From assembly GCA_000702685.1 (NCBI GenBank), contig JNJD01000013.1, positions 25,842-89,841 of the forward strand: a stretch of DNA of 64,000 nt. Direction: 5' to 3'. The notes under the pieces were generated by a model that had not been told where the DNA came from, made no database searches, and saw only the letters and a program-made list of their open reading frames with translations. This stretch comes from Lachnospiraceae bacterium AC2028. Lineage in GTDB: Bacteria > Bacillota > Clostridia > Lachnospirales > Lachnospiraceae. The position numbers and the translations under genes were made by a program. This document shows, in pieces, positions 36,992-46,227 of this stretch. How positions within the stretch are numbered: the first letter of the stretch is position 1; each line of letters opens with the position of its first letter.

Positions 36992-38176
36992 ATGGCTATG
37001 GCTGACATTTCTTTAAAATTCGGAACCCCGAAAGCGGTAAGCTTCAGGGAAAAAGGAATAAGTGATCCTTTGTATGCAAGGTTTTTCGGCTCTGCGGTTA
37101 TAAGTGAATACGACACATCAAGATATCCCGATGACGATGCTGCGATCATCGCTGTCAAGTCGGGTGTCATGGATATGTCGGATGAGATATTTGCTGATTG
37201 GCCCGCAGGGGATGTCATGGATTCCAATAAAGAGGAAGTGCTGGCTTCATGCTTTACCGAGAGGTTCGAAAAGCTCGGGATCAAAGCGTCTTTTGAAGTT
37301 CTGAATTTTCAGCTGACCGAAGAATCCCAGAAAACTTACGACGCCCTCGGCAAAAAGAAAATAGTACTCGACTATACCTCCGGACAGCCCAAGCTCTCGG
37401 ATCTTACTCCCGAAGACCACGGACCGGTCATTGAGATCCACTATTCGCACTCGTCTCACGGAATGTCGATGGGAAGCGGGGCTACTAACAGTGACGACAT
37501 TGTGTGGCAGGAAGACGGAAGTGTCATCATCGAAAGCAGGGATCACAGCAACGGAACCGACACATACTCAAAATACATAGCAGGCAGTAAAGCGGCAGAA
37601 AAGCTCCGCAAATATGTAAAGGATGCACATCTTGCCGAGATGGCCCAGGTCAGCTTTATCCCTTCCCCGTTCCAGATGACTGACTATTCATCTAGTTCAA
37701 GCCTTAGATTAACCTTTGATGACGGTAAGGATGGAACACAGGTAAAGGTCACAAGATCTTTGAACACCGGATCCTACTGGAAGCTTCAGAGCGATGCCGT
37801 CAGTGGAATGTTCGACATTGTAAATGAATGCACGTCCACCGGTACCTGTCTTGAGACGAAAATAACCCCGTATGATATCTTTTCTCCCGCCGGCACCTTC
37901 ACAGGTTTTGTGGGAATGGGAATGATGGGAATGATGGGCGGCAATGCTCCCGCACCTGCAGATCCCAAACCTATAGCACCGGAACCGGCTAAGCCCTCTC
38001 CGGGCACCTGGTTCTGCACCTGCGGTTCCGAAAACAGTGACTCCGCAATATTCTGTCCCGAATGCGGCACCCCCAGACCTGCCGAGCCCTCTAAGCCCGG
38101 AGCTTGGAACTGTCCCAGCTGCGGTGCCGAGAACTTCGGAAAATTCTGCGCCGAGTGCGGCACCCCTAAGCCCTAG
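36992..38176 (+). CDS. Hypothetical protein with two C-terminal zinc ribbons
   Basis: 394 residues. The N-terminal half includes a short stretch (VLASCFTERFEKLGIKASFEVLNFQLTEE, split around residues 85-115) that recalls the end of SPFH-type domains. A middle beta region and a Gly/Met-rich patch (GMGMMGMMGG) follow, then a Pro-rich linker and two ribbons (CTCGSENSDSAIFCPECG and CPSCGAENFGKFCAECG). GC is like the chromosome, unlike the AT-rich ribbon genes. Two ATGs (36992, 36998) are equally possible starts. Function unknown. Confidence 0.65.
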   Translation: MAMADISLKFGTPKAVSFREKGISDPLYARFFGSAVISEYDTSRYPDDDAAIIAVKSGVMDMSDEIFADWPAGDVMDSNKEEVLASCFTERFEKLGIKASFEVLNFQLTEESQKTYDALGKKKIVLDYTSGQPKLSDLTPEDHGPVIEIHYSHSSHGMSMGSGATNSDDIVWQEDGSVIIESRDHSNGTDTYSKYIAGSKAAEKLRKYVKDAHLAEMAQVSFIPSPFQMTDYSSSSSLRLTFDDGKDGTQVKVTRSLNTGSYWKLQSDAVSGMFDIVNECTSTGTCLETKITPYDIFSPAGTFTGFVGMGMMGMMGGNAPAPADPKPIAPEPAKPSPGTWFCTCGSENSDSAIFCPECGTPRPAEPSKPGAWNCPSCGAENFGKFCAECGTPKP

Positions 38177-38188
38177 AAGTTCATTCAC

Positions 38189-38995
38189 TTAAATCACAAT
38201 GCCCTTTATGAAGGCAAGGTCTTTTTCGATGGTCTCGTCATCAGAAGTATCCAGCCAGTTCTTACCTGAACGGTGCAACTCCCTAAGATAATCCGGGTTG
38301 GTAAATACTCTTTCGATTCGGGTAATGATTGCATTCATGTCTGATATATTTTTAAGAGTGTCATCGTTGAATATATATTTTTGAATACAGTCTTTTAACT
38401 GATCCATATCAACGCGTTCGCTAAGATAGCATATGTCAAATACATCTTTGTATCTTGTGTTTCTTGCTCCAAAACGTATCAGCGACTTAAGCTTTTCGGT
38501 TATCATTTGCGCCGGCGAATTGATGAGCAGACTTACAGTATCATCCTGAAATCCGACATCAAAAGCATATTCTTCCTGCTCTATGGACAGATCATTGTGT
38601 ACACCTATATCCATTTTCAACGAAATCGTAGTGCCTTCTGTATCGGTGACAGAAATATTAATGCGCTTTCCCTTATAGTCCTGATGGTTAAGCTCTATAA
38701 TCCTTCCATCAAGTTTAAGAGTGAGCTCGTCGATACAATTGAGCTTATCTATGAATGTTTGAACAGATTCATCTGATATGGAATATCTTATGAAATCAAG
38801 ATCCAAATCCTGAGTAGCTCTGCGGGCATTGCCTGAAATGCTTCGCATTACAACACCACCTTTTATTGTCGCGTTGTGCACCATGCCACTGTCTGCGATT
38901 GCCTTGAGGACTATATCCTGTCCGAGTTTTGAGCGGGCATTTTCTTCACTGTATCCCATAGTTTTGATCTTCTCTATTTCGTCATAAAGGTTCAT
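38189..38995 (-). CDS. AbiEii-type nucleotidyltransferase toxin
   Basis: 268 residues. Minimal nucleotidyltransferase fold of the AbiEii/JHP933/MenT family: KGGVVMRSI (45-53) and the metal-binding DLDLDF (63-68). The family transfers nucleotides to cellular targets (tRNA in studied members) and causes abortive phage defence. Its start shares a base with the antitoxin stop, the standard coupled AbiE arrangement. Confidence 0.87.
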   Translation of the reverse strand: MNLYDEIEKIKTMGYSEENARSKLGQDIVLKAIADSGMVHNATIKGGVVMRSISGNARRATQDLDLDFIRYSISDESVQTFIDKLNCIDELTLKLDGRIIELNHQDYKGKRINISVTDTEGTTISLKMDIGVHNDLSIEQEEYAFDVGFQDDTVSLLINSPAQMITEKLKSLIRFGARNTRYKDVFDICYLSERVDMDQLKDCIQKYIFNDDTLKNISDMNAIITRIERVFTNPDYLRELHRSGKNWLDTSDDETIEKDLAFIKGIVI

Positions 38996-39537
38996 TACAG
39001 CACCTCCATCTGTATCATATCCATGAGTTTTGATCCGTTTTTGAACATTCCGGCATAATCCTCGACAACTCCGAAATCCAGTTCAAATGCAAGTTTTCGG
39101 TAGTTTTGGATAATCTCTTTGTAGTAATCCATAGGGAGCTTGGTTTTAAAACGCATCAGTTCTATTAGCATTCGCTCAATGTCATATATTCTGATATTGG
39201 AATCGTTATGCTTCATTTCGATTATTCCCGCCTCAAATACGTCATCTTTTATAAAAGACTGAACGATACGGGGATCATTGAACCTAGTGTCAGTTCTCTT
39301 GGTTGCTAGATAATAGTGGTCAGGAATCACATCGGTAAGGGAATGATAGTAGAAAGCACTTCTCCCGGTACAAACTGATCTGGGATATTTGAGCATAATG
39401 ACTTCAATCTCAGATATGTTTCGAAGCGTGGAATATATCCCCTTATCTTTCATATAGAGATTGCCGCTATGTAGTTCTTTTTTTATCTGATAGTCGCTGC
39501 CGTATCTCTCGAGGCATTCCTGATAAGTCAAAAGCAT
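38995..39537 (-). CDS. AbiEi-type antitoxin
   Basis: 180 residues. MLLTYQECLERYGSDYQIKKELHSG forms the helix-turn-helix part, followed by the AbiEi core (CTGRSAFYYHSLTDVIPDHYYLAT; IRIYDIERMLIELMR). The start at 39537 is preferred because AAGGAG lies seven bases upstream; ATG 39543 is too close to it. First gene of the minus-strand pair, with a large inverted repeat immediately upstream. Confidence 0.85.
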   Translation of the reverse strand: MLLTYQECLERYGSDYQIKKELHSGNLYMKDKGIYSTLRNISEIEVIMLKYPRSVCTGRSAFYYHSLTDVIPDHYYLATKRTDTRFNDPRIVQSFIKDDVFEAGIIEMKHNDSNIRIYDIERMLIELMRFKTKLPMDYYKEIIQNYRKLAFELDFGVVEDYAGMFKNGSKLMDMIQMEVL

Positions 39538-39548
39538 GCTCATTCTCC

Positions 39549-39671
39549 TTAAAGTAAATATACACACAGTATCAGTCTGTGTGTATATTTACTTTAAAGT
39601 ATATGATCATAAAAATCAAGAAAAATTTGAGTAAACATACACACAACATAAATCTGTGTGTGCATATGCTC
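39549..39671 (-). promoter_or_regulatory. AbiE operator region: two inverted repeats
   Basis: Site 1 (39549-39597) is a perfect inverted repeat with 21-base arms and a 7-base loop; each arm contains AATATACACACAG or its complement. Site 2 (39629-39671) is imperfect and shares the ACACACA/TGTGTGT core. Studied AbiEi proteins bind two inverted repeats in their own promoter cooperatively, so these are likely the autoregulatory sites. Confidence 0.75.
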
Positions 39672-39797
39672 AAACCAAGTTCGAAAGTGCCTTTTTTCTC
39701 CCAATCAAATTGCTTTTCTCCCAAAATACCCCCATAATTGGGAGAAAGAACGGGAAATTGGGTGAACACACCCCTATCCCCCGGAGGCCACCTTATC

Positions 39798-41003
39798 ATG
39801 AAAAAGAAACCCCTTATCGCCATTGCATCAGCAATCGTTCTGATCGCCGTAATTGCTATCATCTTCGCCCTCAGAGGCCGTATGACTGCCTCTACCATGA
39901 GGATCAACGCTATCGAGGGAACCGTAACCCTTACCGACGCAAACGGCAAAGAGCAGACCCCTGCGGTCGGCAAGAGGCTCCAAGACGGAAATATCCTTGA
40001 GACGAAAGAATCCTCCAAAGCCGTAGTCGAACTTGATGAAGACCGCTGCGTATATATCCTCGAACTTTCGAAAGCCGGATTCCATAAGATCGGAAAATCC
40101 ATGAAGCTGACCATGGAAGAAGGCAGCACCTTCTTCTATATCGCAGAGAAACTTGCAGGTGACGAAAGCTTTGAGATCGAAACCTCCACCATGGTCATCG
40201 GCATCCGCGGAACCTCCGGATATGTCCTTGCAAGTAAAGACGGTCCCGAGGCTGTAACCATTACCAGCGGAACCGTGTCGGTATATTGCAGCAAGACGGA
40301 TGAAACCTTTGAAGTGAGTGCCGGCCAAAAGCTTGCCGTATTCCAGACAGACGGCGAATGGATCGCAGAATTCCGGGAAATCGGCGCCTGGGGACTTCCT
40401 TCAGAGGCGATGGATATCATCCTCTCCGACGGCGATCTCCTCGAAGAAATCGCAACAGAAACCGGATGGGCCGAAGAGGTCAGCCTTGATGCAGGCAATT
40501 TCCCTGATGACACCTTCAGGGAATACATATCGGCAAATTATGACAGGGACGGAAACGGAATACTGGATTTGACTGAGATTGTTTCCGTTGACAGGATCTG
40601 CTTCAGATGGGGAGAAGATGCCAAGACCTATGAGCCGACAGACTGTATCGGTAATGTCCGTACGCTGCAGGGAATTGAATTATTCCCCAATCTTAAGGGA
40701 TTATTCCTTGAGCATCAGGATCTGACGGAACTTGATGTGAGCAAAAATCCCGAACTGATTTCTCTGGAAGCGATGGATTGCGGGATCACTTATCTTGATA
40801 TAAGTGGGAACAGCGCACTGCTTGCAAGAATCAATACCGGTGATGTCAATGCCGTTTCGGTGCCGGCTTCTTACGGAGGAAGAGAAGTACTGTATTCAGA
40901 TAATGGGGATGGCGGAAGACTTCTCCTTTCATATGATGAAGGCGTGGAACTGAACACCGGAGGCGTTACCCTTACCCCGGAAATCGTACATTTGGATTTT
41001 TAA
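39798..41003 (+). CDS. Membrane-anchored FecR-like protein with EF-hand-like and leucine-rich parts
   Basis: 401 residues. An N-terminal anchor (LIAIASAIVLIAVIAIIFAL) is followed by a FecR-type domain (about 35-180: AVVELDEDRCVYILELSKAGFH, MVIGIRGTSGYV, GTVSVYC). A calcium-loop-like segment YDRDGNGILDLTEI near 250 comes next, then a few leucine-rich units (LKGLFLEHQDLTELDVSKNPELISLE). Probably an extracytoplasmic sensor or surface protein. The start at 39798 follows GGAGG. No sigma factor is nearby. Confidence 0.7.
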   Translation: MKKKPLIAIASAIVLIAVIAIIFALRGRMTASTMRINAIEGTVTLTDANGKEQTPAVGKRLQDGNILETKESSKAVVELDEDRCVYILELSKAGFHKIGKSMKLTMEEGSTFFYIAEKLAGDESFEIETSTMVIGIRGTSGYVLASKDGPEAVTITSGTVSVYCSKTDETFEVSAGQKLAVFQTDGEWIAEFREIGAWGLPSEAMDIILSDGDLLEEIATETGWAEEVSLDAGNFPDDTFREYISANYDRDGNGILDLTEIVSVDRICFRWGEDAKTYEPTDCIGNVRTLQGIELFPNLKGLFLEHQDLTELDVSKNPELISLEAMDCGITYLDISGNSALLARINTGDVNAVSVPASYGGREVLYSDNGDGGRLLLSYDEGVELNTGGVTLTPEIVHLDF

Positions 41004-41016
41004 TCGGTTGAAAAGA

Positions 41017-41499
41017 ATGCTTAATTACAGAGAAATGACAGCCGCAGACAATGAAGCCGTAGCTGCCCTTATAAGAGACAATCTGAAACAGTACGGCCTT
41101 GATATCCCCGGAACCGTGTATTTTGATGAAGGCCTTGACCACCTGAGCGAATATTACGGAAAAAGAGAACGCAGATATTTCGTCATAGAAGACGATGCCG
41201 GCAAGGTGATCGGCGGGATCGGGTATGCGGCCTTCGAACATATGAAGGATACCGCCGAGCTTCAGAAATTGTATCTTGCGGACTGCGCCAAAGGCTCCGG
41301 ACTCGGCTATGAACTAATTGAACTGATCGAAAAGAAAATGCGTGAGGCAGGTTTTAAGCAGTCATACCTCGAAACCCATGACAACTTGCAGGCAGCTATC
41401 CACATCTATGAAAAATGTGGCTATAAAGAAATCCCCCACCCCAAGGAAGTGGGGCATTCAGCGATGAACAGGTTCTTTGTTAAGGAGTTGTATCAATGA
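41017..41499 (+). CDS. GNAT family N-acetyltransferase
   Basis: 160 residues. GNAT motifs: LNYREMTAADNEAV at the start, acetyl-CoA loop DCAKGSGLGYELIELIEKKM, and AAIHIYEKCGYKEI near the end. Substrate unknown. ATG 41017 chosen; a TTG three codons upstream is possible. Its stop overlaps the start of the metallo-hydrolase gene by four bases, exactly where base composition turns AT-rich. Confidence 0.85.
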   Translation: MLNYREMTAADNEAVAALIRDNLKQYGLDIPGTVYFDEGLDHLSEYYGKRERRYFVIEDDAGKVIGGIGYAAFEHMKDTAELQKLYLADCAKGSGLGYELIELIEKKMREAGFKQSYLETHDNLQAAIHIYEKCGYKEIPHPKEVGHSAMNRFFVKELYQ

Positions 41500-42707
41500 G
41501 CAGGGAAGTTGAAGTTTATAATGCATATTTCGGCGATTGTATTGTGCTTAAGGATACATCAGATAATACCAATTTGCTTATAGATTTTGGCATTCACTTA
41601 CAGTCTGATGTATCGAACATATATGGAAATCGACAAAGATTGACTGAAGATATAGCTAACGATTTGGCTGGCAAGTATTCTTCTTGCAATGCCAATTTGT
41701 TAATTACACATTTTCATGAAGATCATGTAAGTGGATTGGTATATATGTATCAAAGTGGAGATGCGAAGTTTTCTAAACTTTTTAATACTGTTTATATAGC
41801 AAATATCTGGAATGATCCTTTTGCTGTGGCATCAAACATACTTGAAGAATTTGTTCTAATAAATCAATTGAAATCTAGTAGTTTGCCGAATGCTAAAGCA
41901 AGCTTACTGGATGTATTGAATTTCGTTAGCTCAGGCGCTTCCAATGTGACGTTATTAAGCAGAGGTGTTGAGTTTGAAAATGGAAAATATATTGCACTGT
42001 GGCCTCCAAAGGATATCTCTTCAGATGATATAAATTATATAATAAATGAATTAGGATTATCGGAATCCTTTAGAAAGAGAATATTAGATTTTTCTGAAAA
42101 AATATGCCTATATGTTAGAACGGTCATTCTAAAAACGGATGGAGGAAACGCTGGAGAAGGTAATAACACTGAAATCGGTATTTCAATGGAAGATTTAAAA
42201 AGTGAATATGAAAGTTTATCACAAGAAACTATGGGGATTATTGATAATCGTGATAGGGACGAACAGATAAATGTTCAGATGAATAAACTAAATAAACTAA
42301 ATCACAAGTATAATATTGTATTTCAAAATGTGGATTCTGGTGATGAAAATGTTCTATTCACTGGGGATGCTGAAAAAGAACAAATGGAAGCTATTTCTAC
42401 AGCTGATGACTATAAATTGCATTCACGATATAAATTCATTAAAATTCCTCATCATGGCACAGAAAACCATTATTTTGATTTTTCACCGTATAATCCAGAA
42501 AAAATAATAATAACAAACGGAATGGTTAAATATAAGAATTATTCTGCTTATGGCATATGTACAGACTATGGAAAAATCATAGCTAAACATATATGTACAA
42601 ATTCAAATAATTGTCACAATTGTGTTGGTACATGCAGGATTTCAATTTGCAATACTTATGGAGGTAGGGAACTTATATTTTACAGATTATCGAAAGTTAT
42701 AAGATGA
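41496..42707 (+). CDS. Metallo-beta-lactamase-fold hydrolase (ComEC-MBL-like)
   Basis: 403 residues, soluble. The metal site THFHEDHVSG (70-79) and a second block KIPHHGTENHYF near 317-328 match the stand-alone relatives of the ComEC nuclease domain. Near the C-terminus is a four-cysteine cluster (CTNSNNCHNCVGTC) that could bind zinc. AT-rich. Followed 63 bases later by a RES-like gene on the same strand; the two look like a small operon, perhaps a toxin or defence pair. Substrate unknown; nucleic acid or a nucleotide is the natural guess. Confidence 0.72.
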   Translation: MSREVEVYNAYFGDCIVLKDTSDNTNLLIDFGIHLQSDVSNIYGNRQRLTEDIANDLAGKYSSCNANLLITHFHEDHVSGLVYMYQSGDAKFSKLFNTVYIANIWNDPFAVASNILEEFVLINQLKSSSLPNAKASLLDVLNFVSSGASNVTLLSRGVEFENGKYIALWPPKDISSDDINYIINELGLSESFRKRILDFSEKICLYVRTVILKTDGGNAGEGNNTEIGISMEDLKSEYESLSQETMGIIDNRDRDEQINVQMNKLNKLNHKYNIVFQNVDSGDENVLFTGDAEKEQMEAISTADDYKLHSRYKFIKIPHHGTENHYFDFSPYNPEKIIITNGMVKYKNYSAYGICTDYGKIIAKHICTNSNNCHNCVGTCRISICNTYGGRELIFYRLSKVIR

Positions 42708-42770
42708 GATGTTTTTTAAATAAATAATATAAAGAAGAAATGATTTTAAAATTTCTTTTGGGAGTTGTTT

Positions 42771-44168
42771 ATGTATACAGGAGATGATGTTATACGCGTT
42801 CTTTCGAAATACAATTATGATTTAAAAAGAGATGATACAGATGTTCCTAATTTCTTAAAAAAGCATTTAGAATCGTTTTTTGAGGATGTCCAAAAAGCTG
42901 TTGAAGGAAATAATCCGATTTTAGGAGATGAAGGGAAAACAGTAATTTTTGAAAAACTTAATGAATTAAAACAAATATGTGATTTTATTCCCTTTGTGAT
43001 TAATGAATACAGGAATGGCCATATTCTAAATTCCTATATTAATTGTGTATATTTTTTTAATTTACATAAAGATATTTTTCTATTCGACCATTCTAGGGGA
43101 CCTGGGGCTCAGTATTATAGAATTAGAAAAGGAGATTACAGAATTAATCAAGGAGATGATAGTAAAGAGAAAAAGAAACAACTATTTCATATTCCATATA
43201 ATAAGTGTAGCAATATAGGCGCTTATAGATATAGTATTCCAGGATATCCATGCCTGTATCTTTCAACACAACCGGAATTGGCATGGTTTGAATGCGGTAT
43301 GCCGAAAGAATTTAGTTATTGTCGGATGGATTATTCTTCGGATAATAATATATCTTTAGAATTAATAGATTTTGCTGAGAGACCACTTGTATTTTTGGAT
43401 GATCTTATAACAAAGATTAGATATTCCACAAATGATAAATTACATGAATACTACGAAAAGTTATCTTGCTATATTTTGTCATACCCTGTTTCGGCAGCGT
43501 GTTCAATGCAAGTAAGAAATCGTGACACAAGTTTTGTAGAAGAATATATTTTTCCTCAACTATTTATGAATTGGATAAGAGAAAGTGATGATATTGATGG
43601 AGTCATATATAAATCTTCGCTTGATAATAGACTTGCTAATGATTTAAATGCAAAAAATGTAGCATTGGTTGTTAAAGGTTTCAGGAATGATGGATTGTCC
43701 CAAAAATTGACTGATAGTTTGATGATTTCTGATATAGGTTTTATTCGGGTGTCGGAAGTGTTTAAACAATACGAAACAAAGTTGTCAAAAATAAAAGAAT
43801 ATGAAAAAATTTTATATGATTATATGATTGAAAACCAAGCGATAGCCTCATACATCTATGAGATTATTGATGCTATGGAGTTTGTAATTACTTCATATTG
43901 GGCAGTTGTCAGCAAAGAATATACTAATCCGAAATTGGTGTTTATGCATCTGACACAAGGTTGTCGATATAGTACATTATTGTTTGAAAAAATGGAAGAG
44001 AGGATAAAAAGCGCTAATGAAGAAGCTATAGAATTACATATGAGTTTTGATGCCGATTTAGCTAGAGAGAAAATTGAAGAAGCAAGAAAACTTATGTCTT
44101 CAGTTGTTACAGAAAATCATGCATTTTTGCTTGGTTTTGATAGACTTGATAAATTTGAATACATATAG
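42771..44168 (+). CDS. RES-domain-like protein
   Basis: 465 residues. A RES-like core at about 115-285 has YYRIRKGDYRI and, after a short gap, IPYNKCSNIGAYRYSIPGYPCLYLS followed by ELAWFECG. These carry the Arg, Tyr, Ser and Glu positions expected of RES enzymes, which in known cases destroy NAD+. The N-terminal 110 and C-terminal 180 residues are helical and not recognised. The start at 42771 follows GGAG; an upstream TTG is less likely. Pairs with the MBL-fold gene before it. Confidence 0.62.
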   Translation: MYTGDDVIRVLSKYNYDLKRDDTDVPNFLKKHLESFFEDVQKAVEGNNPILGDEGKTVIFEKLNELKQICDFIPFVINEYRNGHILNSYINCVYFFNLHKDIFLFDHSRGPGAQYYRIRKGDYRINQGDDSKEKKKQLFHIPYNKCSNIGAYRYSIPGYPCLYLSTQPELAWFECGMPKEFSYCRMDYSSDNNISLELIDFAERPLVFLDDLITKIRYSTNDKLHEYYEKLSCYILSYPVSAACSMQVRNRDTSFVEEYIFPQLFMNWIRESDDIDGVIYKSSLDNRLANDLNAKNVALVVKGFRNDGLSQKLTDSLMISDIGFIRVSEVFKQYETKLSKIKEYEKILYDYMIENQAIASYIYEIIDAMEFVITSYWAVVSKEYTNPKLVFMHLTQGCRYSTLLFEKMEERIKSANEEAIELHMSFDADLAREKIEEARKLMSSVVTENHAFLLGFDRLDKFEYI

Positions 44169-44449
44169 AGCGGTGAGTTGAATATATCATAAAAAAGAAA
44201 CCAATCTAACGGGGAATTTCTCCTCCGTTCACTGCGGCGTGAATGTCACTTTTAAAGCTCTTTTCAATTGAGCCATTTTTATAACTCACCTCACTTTTTT
44301 CTTTGCCTCAGAAAGGAATACAAAATGTTCACGGAATTATCGCATACAAGTTCAGAATAGAGAAACTTTCAGGAAGCTTTCATTTTTTTAGAGTGATAAT
44401 AGTGATATTATGCTTTAGGTGCACTTTAAATATTTGATGGGAGAATAAT
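44169..44449. other. Intergenic stretch, no gene seen
   Basis: 281 bases with small hairpins (for example ACGGGGAATTTCTCCTCCGT) but no open frame or RNA family that I can name. Confidence 0.4.
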
Positions 44450-45325
44450 ATGGCACTTATCAAGGCTCAATGTACAAATTGCAGTGGGATTTTAGATGTT
44501 GATGAAAGCAAAGATGCAGCTATATGTCCGTTTTGTAATACGCCATATATCGTTGAGAAAGCGGTCAATCTATTTAAGACAGAAACACATAACCATATTG
44601 TAAATAATATTTCTTACAGTGGCGAAGGAATGCATCCAGAAGCAAGACTGAAGAATGCTTATACACTTATCGAAAAAAAGGAAAATAAACTTGCAACTGA
44701 AATTTTGGATGAGTGTAAAAAACTCTTTCCCACCGATTGGCGTGTTTGGTTTGGATATTATATGCTTTCAGAACAATCATGGAATAGTACGCAAGATACT
44801 ATGGCAATAAACACTGCTTCTAAATTCAATGATGATCCTAGATTAAAAGAACTGGGAGATGTAATTTTAGGATGGTATATAGCTGATGCCGAGCATAAAA
44901 GGCTGATGTTAGAAGATAAAAATAATCTCGTATTAATGCCAAATCGTGATGATTTTAAGACGAATTCTGGAGACCTTACAATATATGTATTGTATTTAAT
45001 GGAGTTAGTTGTGATTATCTTTTCATTGATGCTGATTGTCACTCAGACAGAAGTATTTATCGGCGGAATAGCAATACTAGTTTGTGTTATTGCTTTTGCA
45101 GGAACAATTCAATGGTCGATATGGAAGAAGAAATTACAGAAGAAAATTGATGATCAGAACTTTCAGAAGGCTTATGATGAAAGAGAATCTCAATTAAAAG
45201 AAATGCAGAAAAAATACGAAACGAATTTGATGAATACATCAAAACAAAGAGAATTATATAATTCTCGACGTAATGAGCTTACTAAAGAGCTTTTCAACGA
45301 AATTATTAATTCTTTAACGGTATGA
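44450..45325 (+). CDS. Zinc-ribbon protein with two transmembrane helices
   Basis: 291 residues. N-terminal ribbon CTNCSGILDVDESKDAAICPFCN (8-30), a TPR-like segment (LKNAYTLIEKKENKLATEILDECKKLFP, about 65-95), two adjacent transmembrane helices (about 180-220) and a C-terminal charged coiled coil. Unknown role. A broken relative of its N-terminus lies at 53495-53608. Closed by a terminator at 45372-45400. Confidence 0.7.
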   Translation: MALIKAQCTNCSGILDVDESKDAAICPFCNTPYIVEKAVNLFKTETHNHIVNNISYSGEGMHPEARLKNAYTLIEKKENKLATEILDECKKLFPTDWRVWFGYYMLSEQSWNSTQDTMAINTASKFNDDPRLKELGDVILGWYIADAEHKRLMLEDKNNLVLMPNRDDFKTNSGDLTIYVLYLMELVVIIFSLMLIVTQTEVFIGGIAILVCVIAFAGTIQWSIWKKKLQKKIDDQNFQKAYDERESQLKEMQKKYETNLMNTSKQRELYNSRRNELTKELFNEIINSLTV

Positions 45326-45371
45326 ATAGAAAGAGCCCTAAACATATTGATTTTGCTATAACAGCTACAAT

Positions 45372-45461
45372 AGCCATGCCTTTGGGTATGGCTGTTTTTT
45401 ATGTGTTGTGTGAGGTATATTGGACAATGTTCCGTGTTAACCTATGATTGTAGGCCAGTAT
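45372..45461 (+). repeat. Terminator plus dispersed repeat, copy 1
   Basis: Terminator hairpin AGCCATGCC...GGTATGGCT with T-run (45372-45400), followed by a stretch with GAGGTATATTGGACAATG and CTATGATTGTAG. The same hairpin-plus-flank order recurs at 51121-51207 with point differences. Confidence 0.6.
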
Positions 45462-45537
45462 TATAGGGTGATATAATTAATTTACTTTCTATCGTATATG
45501 AATCTTTGCTCTGAAACTATGATATGAGGGCTTTTAT

Positions 45538-46167
45538 ATGAACAATTGTCCTTATTGTGGTCAAATGCTCAATGCTGGAGCTTAAATATGTCCTGGGTGT
45601 GGCGCAAATTTTGGTGCAAACTTTGTTGACACTAATACTCAGATTACTTGTCCCCGATGCGGTGAACCTTTGGGGAGCCATGAGAGGTATTGCCACAGAT
45701 GCGGACTTTCGCTGGTAGGCGGATATTCTGAAAGCGAGCCCGAAGAAAGAAAAGGCAGTTCGTTTAAGCCCCTGCTGATATTCCTTCTGATCGTTGGTCT
45801 TGTATCAGGCGCCTGCTATCTGATCTTCAATACTCCTGCTGGAAGCGTTGTCGGAATAGAAGATGAGCACATAACATTTGTGAAGAACGGAAGTCCTGTA
45901 AGCTACCCCGACATAACATATGATGAAGCTTTTTCAGAATTTTTTGGAAATACAAGTTGGGAGTATTTCGTCAGTGACAAAGGTTTGGACGTAGTCGAGT
46001 TTCATGGCGATTGCATGTATTACGACACGGAAATAACTGTTACTATCCAGCTTGTCTTAGATATGGATGATGGCACGTTCGAAATGGAATATGATGCATT
46101 TAATGATGTTCCGCAATCCGTATTTATGTCATATTCGCTAATAACCAAAGTTTTTGAAGATTACTAA
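45538..46167 (+). pseudogene. Zinc-ribbon membrane protein gene interrupted by TAA
   Basis: From ATG 45538 the frame reads MNNCPYCGQMLNAGA, then TAA at 45583, then continues without further stops as ICPGCGANFG, a second ribbon (CPRCGEPLGSHERYCHRCG), a transmembrane helix (PLLIFLLIVGLVSGACYLIF) and about 110 residues of beta-rich C-terminus. Without the TAA it would be a 209-residue two-ribbon protein. The part from ATG 45670 (165 codons) lacks a convincing ribosome site and half of the first ribbon pair. A point change is the simplest cause. Confidence 0.7.
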
Positions 46168-46227
46168 TCAATGGTATTGGTTATTGGCTGTATTGAGGTT
46201 TGATTGCTAAAACACACAAGGAATACT

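Noticed and set aside
45670..46167. 165-codon zinc-ribbon ORF as an intact gene
   Set aside because: The reading frame continues upstream through a second half-ribbon to ATG 45538 with a single TAA; the internal ATG lacks a clear ribosome site, so a pseudogene call is safer.
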